Positions 25,488 to 35,362 of a stretch of 64,000 nt of DNA are shown here, piece by piece (within the stretch, counting starts at the first letter, position 1; each line of letters starts with the position of its first letter). Source of the stretch: Lentilactobacillus hilgardii DSM 20176 = ATCC 8290. GTDB lineage: Bacteria; Bacillota; Bacilli; Lactobacillales; Lactobacillaceae. Location: assembly GCF_000159315.1 (NCBI RefSeq), contig NZ_GG669992.1, forward strand, positions 407,150-471,149. Reading direction: 5' to 3'. The position numbers and the translations under genes were made by a program. Under the pieces are notes generated by a model that was given only the letters and a program-made list of their open reading frames with translations, did no database searches and was not told the DNA's origin.

Positions 25488-26506
25488 TTATTTATATGGA
25501 TTAAAAGTTTCACGATATTTAATTTTTCCTGGAATAATGTTTCTAACAGTCCAGTTTCGTTTAAGGCTGGTTAAAGACTTGGCATGTAAAATGGCTTGAA
25601 AACCGAGTTCGGTTTTTGGAATCCAGATACTGGAAAGAGATGGTGTCAGAAAGGAGGAAAATTCTAAATCGTCAAAGCTCATTACAGCTAAGTCTTTTCC
25701 GGGCAGCAGATGATATTTTGAAAGGGCACGCATAACACCAATAGCAAAAGGGTCGGACCAAACTAAAATTGCAGAGAGCCGCTGGCCATACTCTGAAATT
25801 AAACCTTCAGCAACAGCCATTGCAGATCCTGTATCAGGTTGGATTTCTTTATAAATTTCCGGCTTTTGATGGAGTGATGTCCATTTCTTATAGGCTTTTG
25901 TGCGGGCATCAGGAACTTTCCCGACGATCCTGCCATCAAGAGCAACTTGATTTCGGGCACAACCAATGAACGCGATATCTCCTTTGGTATGCGTGTTAAG
26001 TTGGTCCAACGCATCTGTGGTTAGTTCAGAAAGGTTGGTGTCGACGATATCTACCAAGCCGTGATAATAACTGCCGCCATCAACAATAACCAAATTGGAA
26101 TTATAGTGTTTGATTTTTTTACGGCGTCTTCTGTCACTGTTCCTATAATGATAACAGCATCTGATTTGATCAGCTCTTGAGGATCAAAACCATCTTGAAT
26201 ACGAATGACATTATTAAGATCAATATTTTCCCTTTCTGCGGCTTCATACATACCGCGGCGAGCGAAACGCCAATACTCATCGTGGGTTTCTTCCTCAAGG
26301 CTCATAGTTGTTAGTAAAGTAAATTCTAGTTTTTTTTTTGAATCTTTAGAATCACTATCATACTCGTATCCCAAACTGTCCGCAATGGCCTTTATTTTTT
26401 GCTTGGTTGATTTAGCAACAAATTTACTTTTATCAGAGCTTAAAGCACGGGAAACGGTGCCGGCAGAGACACCTGCTGCTTTAGAAATATCTTTAATAGT
26501 TGCCAT
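25488..26506 (-). pseudogene. LacI-family regulator split by a one-base frameshift
   Basis: The N-terminal part from 26506 (MATIKDISKAAGVSAGTVSR) holds a clear LacI-type helix-turn-helix and the start of the ligand domain. In the other frame, the C-terminal part runs to 25488 and holds the rest (VIVDGGSYYHGLVDIVDTN...LAVMSFDDLEFSSFLTPSLS). Adding one A to the seven-A run on the minus strand (T-run at 26114-26120) joins them as VKKIKHYNSNLVIVDGGS, giving about 339 residues, the normal size. Either a homopolymer sequencing error or a real loss of the regulator. It lies between a ribose-like unit and a GPH transporter, its likely targets. Confidence 0.85.
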
Positions 26507-26788
26507 TCTATTACCTCCGTCAGAAACAGAATTTATGTATATTGTTCAAAGAATAAACTGAAATTTTAGTAAAAGATAGTTGGAATTAAATTGGCAAATT
26601 TTGGTCCGATCAATTATTTATTATTTTGAATAACCTGAAGTCTAATTATGCAAAAAAGATGAAAAAAAGGGCGTAGAACAAAGGGACTTGTCTTTGGGGA
26701 CTGTATAATACATGATGCAACAAAGTTAAACATAATGCAATTATATTAAATAATTAAGAAGGGAGACTAAACACTTTAATAAAAGCGT

Positions 26789-26817
26789 TTGACATTTACA
26801 CTGTAAACGTTTACATT
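26789..26817 (+). promoter_or_regulatory. promoter with overlapping cre site before the GPH-EIIA gene
   Basis: TTGACA (26789-26794), 17-base spacer, TACATT (26812-26817). TGTAAACGTTTACA (26802-26815) is a perfect 14-base palindrome fitting the CcpA cre consensus and covers spacer and -10, so CcpA binding would block the polymerase. A LacI-type repressor could also bind such a palindrome. Confidence 0.8.
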
Positions 26818-26866
26818 CAAATTAGCAATTATTGTATCTAATCCTATCTTTATGGAGGCATCCTTT

Positions 26867-28825
26867 ATGGTAAGTAATACTGGAGAAACTACTGGTCGCA
26901 AAATTACATCACGGTTGTCGTACTCATTTGGTGCGTTTGGCCATGATATGTTCTATGCGACCCTGTCTACTTATTTTATGATTTTTATTACTTCTCATCT
27001 ATTTGATAAAAATAGTAGTGCAAGTAATGACAAGATGATCTTCTTCATCACATTTATTATTGGATCTCTGCGATTTGTTGAATTGTTAATTGATCCTTTC
27101 ATTGGGAATGCAATTGATAATACCAATACTAAATGGGGGCACTTTAAGCCCTGGATTTTGGCTGGTGGGACTATTGGTTCGGTAGCCTTGGCAATTTTAT
27201 TCAGTAACATGTTTGGATTGAATGTTTCAAACCCGGTTTTATACTTGGTGATTTTTGCATTTCTGTACATTACAATGGATATTTTCTATTCATTTAAAGA
27301 TGTTGGCTTTTGGTCAATGATTCCTGCGATTTCATTTGATTCTGCCGAGCGTGAGAGAACGGCAACGTTTGCTCGTGTTGGCTCAAACATTGGGGCAAAT
27401 ATCGTTGGTGTTATTGTCATGCCTCTAGTTGTCTTTTTCTCAATTAACAAGAATCATGGTCAAGGTGATTTAAGAGGCTGGTTTATGTTTGCCGCTACCA
27501 TCGCTTTGATTTCTTGGATATCGGCCGTTGTTGTTGCATTGGGTACTAAAGAAAATGATTCATTACTCCGAAAGAATACTGAAAAAACTCGTTTAAGAGA
27601 TGTCTTTAAAGTATTGGCACGTAATGATCAATTGATGTGGCTTTCCTTGACTTACGGGCTTTATACAGCAGGTATTCAAATTACGAACGCTTGTCAGCTT
27701 TATTATTTCACGTATATCATGGGAAAGCCTGGTCAGTATTCGTGGCTAATGGGATTAAATATGGTTGTCGGAATTATAGCTGTTTTACTTTTCCCACCAT
27801 TAGCTCAAAAGTTTAGTCGTCGAAATGTATTCTTTTACTGCATTGGCTTAATGCTACTTGCAATGTTGATCTTTGCTTTTGCAGGTTCTTCATTAATCCT
27901 GGTTTTGATTGCCGCAGTGATGTTCTATATTCCACAACCATTGATTTTTTTGGTTGTCTTAATGATTATCAGTGATTCAGTTGAATATGGACAATTAAAA
28001 TTCGGACACCGCGATGAATCTCTTACATTGGCTGTTCGTCCATTACTTGATAAATTAGGCGGGGCCGTTTCAAACTGGGTTGTTGGAGCTGCTGCTGTTC
28101 TTGCCGGAATGACTGCCGGTGCCACGGCTGGTAGTATCACTAACCAGGGTCACCTTGTTTTCAAACTGTTCATGTTTGGTGTTCCAGCATTACTAATGTT
28201 GACCGGAACATTTATCTTCTTCAAAAAGATTACTTTGGATGAAAAAGAGCATGCCAAGATTGTTGATGAGCTTGAGAAAACTTGGCACGAGCATTTAGAA
28301 ACAAACGGTGAAGAGTCGATGCAGGATATCGAAAAGAAAGTTGATGCAACTACGATTTCATATCAGTCACCTATTACTGGAACACTGGTCTCTCTTTCAG
28401 ATGTTTCTGATGAGAACTTCGCTTCAGGTAATATGGGTAAAGGATTTGCTGTTAAACCAACGGATGGTAAAGTCTTTGCACCATTTGACGGTGTTGTTGA
28501 AGCAACGTTCCCAACTCGTCATGCGATTGGTTTGCGTTCGGATGATGGTATTCTGACGCTGATTCACATCGGAATCGGCACTGTTAAAATGGAAGGTACT
28601 GGATTTGTTCAGTATGTAGATAGGGGACAACGTGTCAAACAGGGGCAAGAGTTAATTGAATTCTGGCAACCTGCTATTAAGAAGGCCGGTTACGATGACA
28701 CTGTCATGGTTGTGATCACTAATTACAAAGACATTAAGGCGTTCAATTACATCAAAGATACTGGCGATGTTACTCATGGTGAGGAGATTTTAAACTTATC
28801 GAATCCAAATGAGAAAAGAGATTAA
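26867..28825 (+). CDS. GPH-family sugar transporter with C-terminal EIIA domain
   Basis: The 652-residue protein joins a 12-segment GPH (LacS-like) cation:sugar symporter (about residues 1-480) to a glucose-type EIIA domain. In the latter, FPTRHAIGL carries the His that PEP-phosphotransferase HPr phosphorylates in LacS (residue 552 here), and LIHIGIGTVKMEGTGF carries the second His (567). Phosphorylation of such domains tunes transport. The start at 26867 follows GGAGG by 8 bases. The sugar is not determined; alpha- or beta-galactosides, pentosides or raffinose are typical of relatives. Controlled by cre and probably by the neighbouring LacI-type protein. Confidence 0.9.
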   Translation: MVSNTGETTGRKITSRLSYSFGAFGHDMFYATLSTYFMIFITSHLFDKNSSASNDKMIFFITFIIGSLRFVELLIDPFIGNAIDNTNTKWGHFKPWILAGGTIGSVALAILFSNMFGLNVSNPVLYLVIFAFLYITMDIFYSFKDVGFWSMIPAISFDSAERERTATFARVGSNIGANIVGVIVMPLVVFFSINKNHGQGDLRGWFMFAATIALISWISAVVVALGTKENDSLLRKNTEKTRLRDVFKVLARNDQLMWLSLTYGLYTAGIQITNACQLYYFTYIMGKPGQYSWLMGLNMVVGIIAVLLFPPLAQKFSRRNVFFYCIGLMLLAMLIFAFAGSSLILVLIAAVMFYIPQPLIFLVVLMIISDSVEYGQLKFGHRDESLTLAVRPLLDKLGGAVSNWVVGAAAVLAGMTAGATAGSITNQGHLVFKLFMFGVPALLMLTGTFIFFKKITLDEKEHAKIVDELEKTWHEHLETNGEESMQDIEKKVDATTISYQSPITGTLVSLSDVSDENFASGNMGKGFAVKPTDGKVFAPFDGVVEATFPTRHAIGLRSDDGILTLIHIGIGTVKMEGTGFVQYVDRGQRVKQGQELIEFWQPAIKKAGYDDTVMVVITNYKDIKAFNYIKDTGDVTHGEEILNLSNPNEKRD

Positions 28826-28859
28826 ATGTCCTAATTAAATAATCGTTCATAACGTGACA

Positions 28860-28910
28860 GCAATCCCCTGAACCTGTTTGTTAATAACAGGTTCAGGGGA
28901 TTGTTTTTGT
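28860..28910 (+). terminator. strong intrinsic terminator after the GPH-EIIA gene
   Basis: CAATCCCCTGAACCTG (28861-28876) and CAGGTTCAGGGGATTG (28888-28903) pair without a mismatch over 16 bases, then TTTTTGTT. Confidence 0.93.
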
Positions 28911-29064
28911 TATTTTAAATAAAATCAGTGATACAATGACTCTAATATGGTGGTATCTTATCTATCTTTTATGCAAATTGTAGCTTAACCATTTTAGGAT
29001 TAAAATGAAATTGGATTGAAGCAGGTTCGACATTTGGATGCGACTGAAGAATAAGGAGACGATT

Positions 29065-29103
29065 ATGATCGTTTCTTATGATGAGATTATGAGAAGGTGT
29101 TAG
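29065..29103 (+). CDS. possible 12-residue upstream ORF
   Basis: AAGGAG stands 6-7 bases before ATG at 29065; the frame reads MIVSYDEIMRRC and ends with TAG at 29101-29103, three bases before the ATG of the small membrane protein. This arrangement would suit translational coupling. There is no amino acid bias to suggest attenuation. Confidence 0.3.
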   Translation: MIVSYDEIMRRC

Positions 29104-29105
29104 TG

Positions 29106-29291
29106 ATGACCAAATTTTTTCTAAAGTTGGTGATTGGCATACTTCTGTTTTTTATGACCACTCAGCTAACTTTTTCAAGTCGTTTAGCTATGTTTTTAAC
29201 AGTAGCAATAATTAATATTGTTGCGTTGATTTTATTAAGTTCTGCCATTGCTGATGCCATTAAGAGCTGTATTAAGAAAAAGAAACTATGA
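29106..29291 (+). CDS. small membrane protein of unknown function
   Basis: The 61-residue product has two hydrophobic segments (about residues 5-20 and 27-48) and a basic tail (KSCIKKKKL). Such two-segment peptides are common and mostly unassigned. AAGG lies about 8 bases before ATG 29106; an in-frame GTG at 29097 is another start. No neighbour gives a hint of its role. Confidence 0.5.
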   Translation: MTKFFLKLVIGILLFFMTTQLTFSSRLAMFLTVAIINIVALILLSSAIADAIKSCIKKKKL

Positions 29292-29358
29292 AAAATGGCC
29301 AAGAGAAACCTGATGGTCGGTTTAGCAAAGAAAAACCAGTCAAGGATGATCTGAAATG

Positions 29359-29391
29359 AAACGTTGTTGCCATGTGACAGTGACGTTTTTA
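29359..29391 (+). terminator. probable terminator after the small membrane protein
   Basis: AACGT with ACGTT plus inner TGT/ACA pairs, then TTTTTATTTT. The stem is interrupted, so this is moderate. Confidence 0.45.
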
Positions 29392-29480
29392 TTTTGTTTA
29401 AAATACAGTCATCCATTTTGTAATCTTGATAAAAGTTGTACTATGGAAAGGTAGCTTAAAAATGAAAAGAGGGGAATGCT

Positions 29481-30986
29481 GTGTCAAAACGCGATGTTTT
29501 GATCGTAACGTGCGCGTTACTGTTATCAAATGCAATGGGTGGACTTGATAATACGATCATCAATACTGCATTGCCTGCAATTATTTCCGATCTTCATGGA
29601 ATTGAATTGATCGGCTGGATTGTGGCCGTGTTTCTCTTGGGAACAGCTGTTAGCACACCGCTGTGGAGTAAACTCGGTGAACATATTGGCAACAAGAAGA
29701 GTTATCAGTTGGCGGCATCCTTCTTTGTGATTGGATCATTCTTACAAGGGATGTCACCAAATATTATTTTCTTAATATGTGCACGAACTTTGATGGGGAT
29801 TGGAAACGGTGGTATGATTTCGCTGCCGTATATTATTTATGCTCGAATGTATTCCAATCCTCGCAAACGTATGCAAGTTCTTGGATTTGTTTCCGCTAGT
29901 TATAGCATGGCCACTATCATTGGGCCGTTAGTTGGTGGATATATTGTTGATACCTTTAGCTGGCATTGGGTTTTTTATTTAAATGTTCCGATTGGGCTTA
30001 TTTCGATTTTCTTTGTTCAAATGTATTATCGAATGGAGGAGCAAAAGCATCAAACCAGCCCTGTTGATTATGCCGGGGCTGCGTTAATGACAGTTGGGCT
30101 GGTCGCACTGTTAACCGGGATCGAATTTATCGGTACTGTTAACTGGTTGATTGTTGCGGGTTTAACTGGGTTTGCGGTTATCGTTTTGATCATCATGTTT
30201 CGGAATGAAGATCGAGTTACAGATCCGATTATTCCAAGTAGGCTGTTTAGGAATCGGCCATTAATGATTGATTTTGCCTTGTTTACACTTATTTGGGGTG
30301 CTTTTATCGGTTTCTTGATTTATAGTCCGATGTGGGCGCAAGGACTGCTTGGAACAAGTGCGCTTATAGGTGGTGCTACTCAAATCCCCGGATCAGTCAC
30401 TGACTTTTTAGGATCAGGGACAGTGGCACCGATGAGGCGGTTTTTAACTCCTCAAAGGGTAGTTGCAGTTGGTATTCTGACGTTAATTATATCGTTTGCA
30501 CTATTAGTTTTTGCCGGTGTTAAAACGCCTTATTGGATTTTACTGATTGCTGGTGCCTTTGAAGGCTTCGGTAATGGGGCCTGCTTTAATGAATTGCAAA
30601 TCAAAGTTCAACAGGATGCGGACATGCAGGATGTTCCAATCGCAACTTCTTTTAGTTTCTTAATTAGAATGTTGAGTCAAACCTTTACGGCTTCTATTTT
30701 TGGCATTATTCTTAACCATGCTTTGAAGAATGGTGTCATTCAGTCCGGTGGCCGAATTACGATGCAAATGATGAATAAATTGAGCGATGCGACAAACATT
30801 GGCGGTTTGCCTCAAAATCTCATTCCACAAATGAGGGCTATTTTGTTTAACGGCCTACATAACATTATGGTTTTATCACTTGGCTTAATGTTGATTTCAC
30901 TCGCTATTAACGTTTGGGCACAAAAGCTTGAACATGAAAAATATCAGTTGAAAAATTCTGAAGCTGCTCAAACAACCGAAAACTAA
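29481..30986 (+). CDS. MFS drug exporter, DHA2 (EmrB/QacA) type
   Basis: The 501-residue transporter has about 14 membrane segments; the motif DNTIINTALPAIISDLHG in segment 1 is the DHA2-family signature, followed by WSKLGEHIGNKKSYQLAASF and the segment-5 GPLVGGYIVDTFSWHWVFYL. It probably exports hydrophobic drugs with protons. The GTG start at 29481 has AGAGGGG 6-12 bases upstream. No dedicated regulator lies next to it. Confidence 0.9.
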   Translation: MSKRDVLIVTCALLLSNAMGGLDNTIINTALPAIISDLHGIELIGWIVAVFLLGTAVSTPLWSKLGEHIGNKKSYQLAASFFVIGSFLQGMSPNIIFLICARTLMGIGNGGMISLPYIIYARMYSNPRKRMQVLGFVSASYSMATIIGPLVGGYIVDTFSWHWVFYLNVPIGLISIFFVQMYYRMEEQKHQTSPVDYAGAALMTVGLVALLTGIEFIGTVNWLIVAGLTGFAVIVLIIMFRNEDRVTDPIIPSRLFRNRPLMIDFALFTLIWGAFIGFLIYSPMWAQGLLGTSALIGGATQIPGSVTDFLGSGTVAPMRRFLTPQRVVAVGILTLIISFALLVFAGVKTPYWILLIAGAFEGFGNGACFNELQIKVQQDADMQDVPIATSFSFLIRMLSQTFTASIFGIILNHALKNGVIQSGGRITMQMMNKLSDATNIGGLPQNLIPQMRAILFNGLHNIMVLSLGLMLISLAINVWAQKLEHEKYQLKNSEAAQTTEN

Positions 30987-31001
30987 CTAAAGTATAAGAA
31001 A

Positions 31002-31052
31002 AGCAGGATTCACAAACCCAACAAATCGGGTTTGCAAATCCTACTTTTTTAA
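31002..31052 (+). terminator. intrinsic terminator after the DHA2 exporter gene
   Basis: AGCAGGATT...CAAACCC pairs with GGGTTTG...AATCCTACT, then TTTTTT. Confidence 0.85.
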
Positions 31053-31067
31053 TGTTATTTGTTTTGA

Positions 31068-32918
31068 TTATTTTTTAGTTGTGTCTAAAGATTGATCCTT
31101 AAAGGTTGATAGGGAAACATTTGCGGTTGATAAGCCGTCATTGCTGCCCAATTCGGCTTTGAAACTAACCTTATCACCCTCTGAAATAAACTCATATATT
31201 GGTTTGAATCCTTTGGCAGAGGTATCCAATTGATAAACCTGGTTATTGTCCTTCAAAATAAACATCAATTTATTATCGGTTGTTCTGACAATTCTGTTGA
31301 TGGTTCCTGAAATCGTTTTGCCACTTGGCTGTGCAACTGTCACTCCGGTTTTAGCCTCAAGACGTTGGTTAAATAATGCGAGTGTACTTTGTGCATCATC
31401 ACCAATTGCATAAGTACCGCTTTGGTTATTACCATCAGCAAGCAGGTAAACAAACTTCATAAAGGAATTATTATCTCGATCAAGCATTGAAACAACCCAG
31501 GTTGGATCACCATTAATCCGATAAAGTAATGGCAATGTACCACGATAATTCTGTGGGTTAATGTCCTGTTGTGCATATGAGATAGCTCGTTCAGGTGTCA
31601 TAACGTTTCCATGCTCTCTGTAATAGTGAAGTGTATTGGTTCGGGCATCTACGAACACGTAACCCAAGATTGAACTTTGATGGGCATTAACACTGGTCAT
31701 ACCAGTAAAGTAGTATACACGACCCTTATAGGCATAAGGCGTTAGGTGATCGCCACCCTCGGTACCAGCCCTGGTTGGCTGCATAACACCACTATGACCA
31801 CCAAAACTTGTCGCATTCCAAAAGCCTCGGCGATAGCGGCCAAATAAGTTTACTTCTTGAGACACCAATTCAGGTGACACTGCAATATCGACAAACTTTG
31901 GCACATTATTTGGAGAATATACGTTGACTTTACCTGTAATTGTATTTAATACAGCAACTTTATAGTGCTTGTAATCATAATTTCTGTTTAAATATGAAAT
32001 TGGTTTTGCGAGCGTTCGAACGTAGTATGGCGTCCCTTTGTCATCAATTTCCAATTGAGAAGTTGAACCAACCATTGAATATCCCAAACTATGGGCACTG
32101 ATTCGGCGATCAGCATCACTATTGAAGTAGGCACTTGGCGTATATTTCATTGGCCGGCTGACAAACTTTGGATCGGCGTTCTTATCTGTTGCATTGGTTC
32201 TAAAGTATCCCGGGACCTTTAGATAATGTATATAGCGCCAGAAGCCACCGGAGAATTCAACCGGGGCAACATAAACCATCTTTTTACGGTACATCTGGAC
32301 ACGCATATGGTTCAAATCATAGACGTTTGAATTTTTAAAACTGTTCAAGGAGTTGTTCATATCGGTGGAAACGGTTTGTGGTGCATTAACAACCGGGGTT
32401 TCCGAACTGTTTTTAATAACCGGCATTGGCGCATTCTTTGTATCGTTATTAATGTCGGTTCTAATTGATTCTACAGCTGGTCGAGGATTCATTTTAGTGA
32501 CCAATTGTGTCACGCTTCCCAGGACTATAAAGACAATAACAGCAAGTACAATTCCGACGGCTAGCTTTCCCAACCAGCCAAACGCTCCCGTGAATCTGGA
32601 AATAGTTTGACCGATAATACCATCACTACTCTGTCCGGAACGAGCTGGTGTGGTGTCACCACTAAAAACGAAGCGTTTCAAAACAGCGACAACAATCAGT
32701 CCACCGATCAGCCACATTAACCAGCCGTCAATTAGCGATGGGTAGACAAGATCAGGCAAACTGAAGTAGATATTGATGTAGCTTACAACAAAAAGTATGA
32801 TGACCGCGATCGTTGACCAAATCCGCCCTCGACGGTTTGCAATAATCATCAGCCAGATATATGGAATGATTAGCCCTGATATTTCGACCAGGGTAATGAG
32901 TGCAAAATAACTCAGCAT
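31068..32918 (-). CDS. large membrane-anchored protein of unknown function
   Basis: The 616-residue protein starts with three hydrophobic segments (residues about 3-24, 36-54, 66-84), a linker (SGDTTPARSGQSSDG), a fourth segment at about 116-138 (LAVGIVLAVIVFIVLGSVTQ), then a soluble domain of about 470 residues that should lie outside the membrane. That domain is rich in Tyr and Asn and includes GGFWRYIHYLKVPGYFRTNA and a C-terminal beta-type region. It resembles uncharacterised lactobacillar membrane proteins; I do not recognise a catalytic motif. GAAGGGA precedes the ATG. Confidence 0.6.
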   Translation of the reverse strand: MLSYFALITLVEISGLIIPYIWLMIIANRRGRIWSTIAVIILFVVSYINIYFSLPDLVYPSLIDGWLMWLIGGLIVVAVLKRFVFSGDTTPARSGQSSDGIIGQTISRFTGAFGWLGKLAVGIVLAVIVFIVLGSVTQLVTKMNPRPAVESIRTDINNDTKNAPMPVIKNSSETPVVNAPQTVSTDMNNSLNSFKNSNVYDLNHMRVQMYRKKMVYVAPVEFSGGFWRYIHYLKVPGYFRTNATDKNADPKFVSRPMKYTPSAYFNSDADRRISAHSLGYSMVGSTSQLEIDDKGTPYYVRTLAKPISYLNRNYDYKHYKVAVLNTITGKVNVYSPNNVPKFVDIAVSPELVSQEVNLFGRYRRGFWNATSFGGHSGVMQPTRAGTEGGDHLTPYAYKGRVYYFTGMTSVNAHQSSILGYVFVDARTNTLHYYREHGNVMTPERAISYAQQDINPQNYRGTLPLLYRINGDPTWVVSMLDRDNNSFMKFVYLLADGNNQSGTYAIGDDAQSTLALFNQRLEAKTGVTVAQPSGKTISGTINRIVRTTDNKLMFILKDNNQVYQLDTSAKGFKPIYEFISEGDKVSFKAELGSNDGLSTANVSLSTFKDQSLDTTKK

Positions 32919-33778
32919 TAAGTTTAACTCCCTTCAAAAGTAAACGATTTCTTTCTTCCATTATACATGGAAGTTCTAAGACAATCCGGTATTCATCAAA
33001 ATAGTTAGTCGCTGAGTTCCTTAATTTGATGCCATCAAAGAATAACAAGTGCCTTTGAGTCCAGGTGAAGTCTCGACAACCGGTCTGATTCACCCGGTCA
33101 GGAAACTAACATTCGAAAAATGTGCTGCGACCAAAGTTAAGGTATCGATAATTTCAATAATTGAAAGGCCATGGTGGATTGATTTTGAAATGCATTTCAC
33201 AAAATTGTCACGAGGGTCAATTGGCATATAAAAATCGTTAGTAAAAGCGTAAAATTTTGTGTACTGACGAACAAGATTATGCGGATTGTCAACGAATTCG
33301 ATCATAATACCAGAAGCCAAGTGAGTATTGGAGATTTGATCGTAACTCTATGATATCAGTGACAATTGCATTTTTTATGAGGGGATTCTTTCTTGATTGT
33401 GATTTACGAAAATAATAACGCAGAAGCATCATGACATTTTTTGTAAAGGATATGTCTTATTGAATTTGAATTATGAGAATAAGAATGAGAAAAATTGTAT
33501 TTCGGCTTTTAAAAAAAGACATTCGAAAAAACATTGAGCTTACTTTTGGGTATTTTGAGAACGACGCATGTCAATATAATCGAAGATAAATAAGGAACGA
33601 AATGTTTAACAATAAACCGATATGACTGATACATAGCCAATTAAGAGGTCGCTAATTCATAATGGTATCTAAAAGACATGTTGACATTATCGCGTTACCG
33701 TGTTTATATTAGAACAATTTCATTTTTATCATTTTATTCTCATCTAATTGCAAAAAATAAGGAATCGAGGTTTTGTTT
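32919..33778. other. gap of about 860 bases, probably decayed sequence
   Basis: No complete gene is visible. On the minus strand, a frame from about 33346 to the TGA at 33090-33092 encodes protein-like text (ASGIMIEFVDNPHNLVRQYT) and continues after the TGA for 22 codons (IRPVVETSPGLKGTCYSLM) to TAA at 33021-33023, suggesting a gene remnant. I do not recognise the family. The stretch 33350-33680 shows nothing. The promoter for the next gene is at 33681-33710. Confidence 0.45.
33681..33710 (+). promoter_or_regulatory. promoter of the truncated PTS IIC gene
   Basis: TTGACA (33681-33686), 18-base spacer, TATATT (33705-33710). GAGG is found at 33767-33770, ahead of the ATG at 33779. Confidence 0.6.
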
Positions 33779-34396
33779 ATGGATTCATCTGTTGATAAGC
33801 CAGCAAATAAGCTGACCGTCAAAGATTATGTATATTTGGTTTCTGCCGGTGTTTCTAACGCCGTTTTGGTTATGCTGGGAATTGGATTATTAACGCAATC
33901 AATTGCCAATTTTGTTCACTGGCCACAACTACATCAAGTCGGTGCCATTGCACAATGGTTACTGGCACCGGCCTTCGGTGCCGCCGTTGCCTCACAGTTA
34001 AAGACTAACACATTGGTATTATTCAGTTCTATGATTTCTGCAACTGTTGGGGCAAATGCCGTTTATTTCATTGCAAATGGTGTTCACGCTGCTACTGCAA
34101 CGGGTAACCAGATGTTTCAAGCAGCTCAAACCGGTATTTTTACTACTGGACAGCCAATTAGTGCGGTTGCTGCAGGGGTGGTTGCTGCTTTAGTAGGAAA
34201 ATACTTAACTGGTAAAACACCTTTGGATATGATGCTTGTGCCCTTAGCGGCAACACTTGTGGGCTCAATTGTCGGCCTTGGCCTTGCTAGTGTCACAACG
34301 CCTGCCTTAAATTGGCTGAGTGCTTTTATTGCCGAGTCTATGAAGGTGAACCCATTGCTTGGGTCAATGTGTGTTTCACAACTGGTCGTAATATAA
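33779..34396 (+). pseudogene. PTS EIIC-like membrane protein, C-terminally truncated
   Basis: The 205-residue frame matches the start of the PTS_EIIC_2-type family: KLTVKDYVYLVSAGVSNAVL, ATVGANAVYFIANG, and GKTPLDMMLVPLAATLVGS. As I recall, relatives are about 340-350 residues. Here the frame stops soon after KVNPLLGSMCVSQLVVI, in place of the remaining helices. The join just after PLLGSM looks like a deletion breakpoint. The start at 33779 is chosen for its GAGG and good promoter. Whether the short protein is functional is doubtful. Confidence 0.6.
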
Positions 34397-34449
34397 TTTT
34401 AAAGATGAATAAAAGTTAATGAATTCACAAAAATGATGGAGGCTACAAC

Positions 34450-35223
34450 ATGTCAAAAAAAGTTGCTTTGGTTACTGGTGCCGGTCAAGGAATCGGTGAG
34501 GGAATTGCACGTCAATTAGCTGACGATGGGTTTGCTGTCGCCCTTTCGGGTCGTCATTTGGATAAAGTTCAGCGAGTTGTTGATGATATCGAAAAAAATG
34601 GTGGACAAGCGTACGCAATTGAAGCAGATGTCCAATACCGCGATCAGGTTTTTGATTCGGTGAAAAAAACGGTTGAGCATTTCGATCATTTGGATGTTTT
34701 TGTTAATAATGCCGGAATTGCTCATGTTGCCCAGATTTGCAATACTAAAGAAGAGGACCTTGATAGATTACTTGATATCAATGTTAAGGGAACATTCTTC
34801 GGCATTCAGGCAGCTGCAGCCCAATTTCGTAAACAGGAAACCCCTGGTAAGATTATTAATGCTTCATCAATTGCCGGTCACGAAGGTTTTGAATTGTTGG
34901 GTGCATACTCAGCAACCAAATTTGCTATTCGTGGATTAACGCAGGCGGCAGCCAAAGAATTGGCACGATATAAAATTACAGTTAATGCTTATTGTCCAGG
35001 GATTGTTTTAACACCAATGTGGGATCAAATTGATGAAGAAATGAGTCAGGTTAACCATGTAGCCAAGGGTGAGTCTTTGAAACAATATCTATCTGGTATT
35101 GCGCTAGGACGTGGTGAGGAACCTGAGGATGTTGCCAATCTTGTTTCGTTTTTAGCAAGCGATAAAGCCGATTACATTACTGGTCAAGCAATTATGGTTG
35201 ACGGTGGAATTAAATACGTATAA
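34450..35223 (+). CDS. diacetyl/acetoin reductase (SDR family)
   Basis: The 257-residue enzyme has the classical SDR layout: [20 protein letters not shown] (NAD-binding), [27 protein letters not shown] with the catalytic Ser, then YSATK (Tyr/Lys), and [17 protein letters not shown], which is typical of (S)-acetoin-forming diacetyl reductases and meso-butanediol dehydrogenases. It reduces diacetyl and acetoin with NADH. GATGGAGG stands upstream. A terminator follows at once. Confidence 0.88.
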   Translation: MSKKVALVTGAGQGIGEGIARQLADDGFAVALSGRHLDKVQRVVDDIEKNGGQAYAIEADVQYRDQVFDSVKKTVEHFDHLDVFVNNAGIAHVAQICNTKEEDLDRLLDINVKGTFFGIQAAAAQFRKQETPGKIINASSIAGHEGFELLGAYSATKFAIRGLTQAAAKELARYKITVNAYCPGIVLTPMWDQIDEEMSQVNHVAKGESLKQYLSGIALGRGEEPEDVANLVSFLASDKADYITGQAIMVDGGIKYV

Positions 35224-35246
35224 TAAAGATCATTTCACGATTGGAA

Positions 35247-35289
35247 TGGGATTGCGACAAAAGTATTGTTTGTCCAATCCCTTTTTTTA
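35247..35289 (+). terminator. intrinsic terminator after the diacetyl reductase gene
   Basis: GGGATTG (35248-35254) with CAATCCC (35275-35281) and inner GACAAA/TTTGTC pairs, then seven T. Confidence 0.88.
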
Positions 35290-35362
35290 TGGTTACGTTA
35301 ATGTTTGCCGTATAATAATCAGTGAGATATTAAAATTGACAATTGAAAGAGGTGGCTTATTA

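Noticed and set aside
32752..33093. 113-codon minus-strand frame overlapping the start of the large membrane protein
   Set aside because: It runs into the clearly coding start of that gene in another frame and has no ribosome site; its early part may be remnant sequence only.
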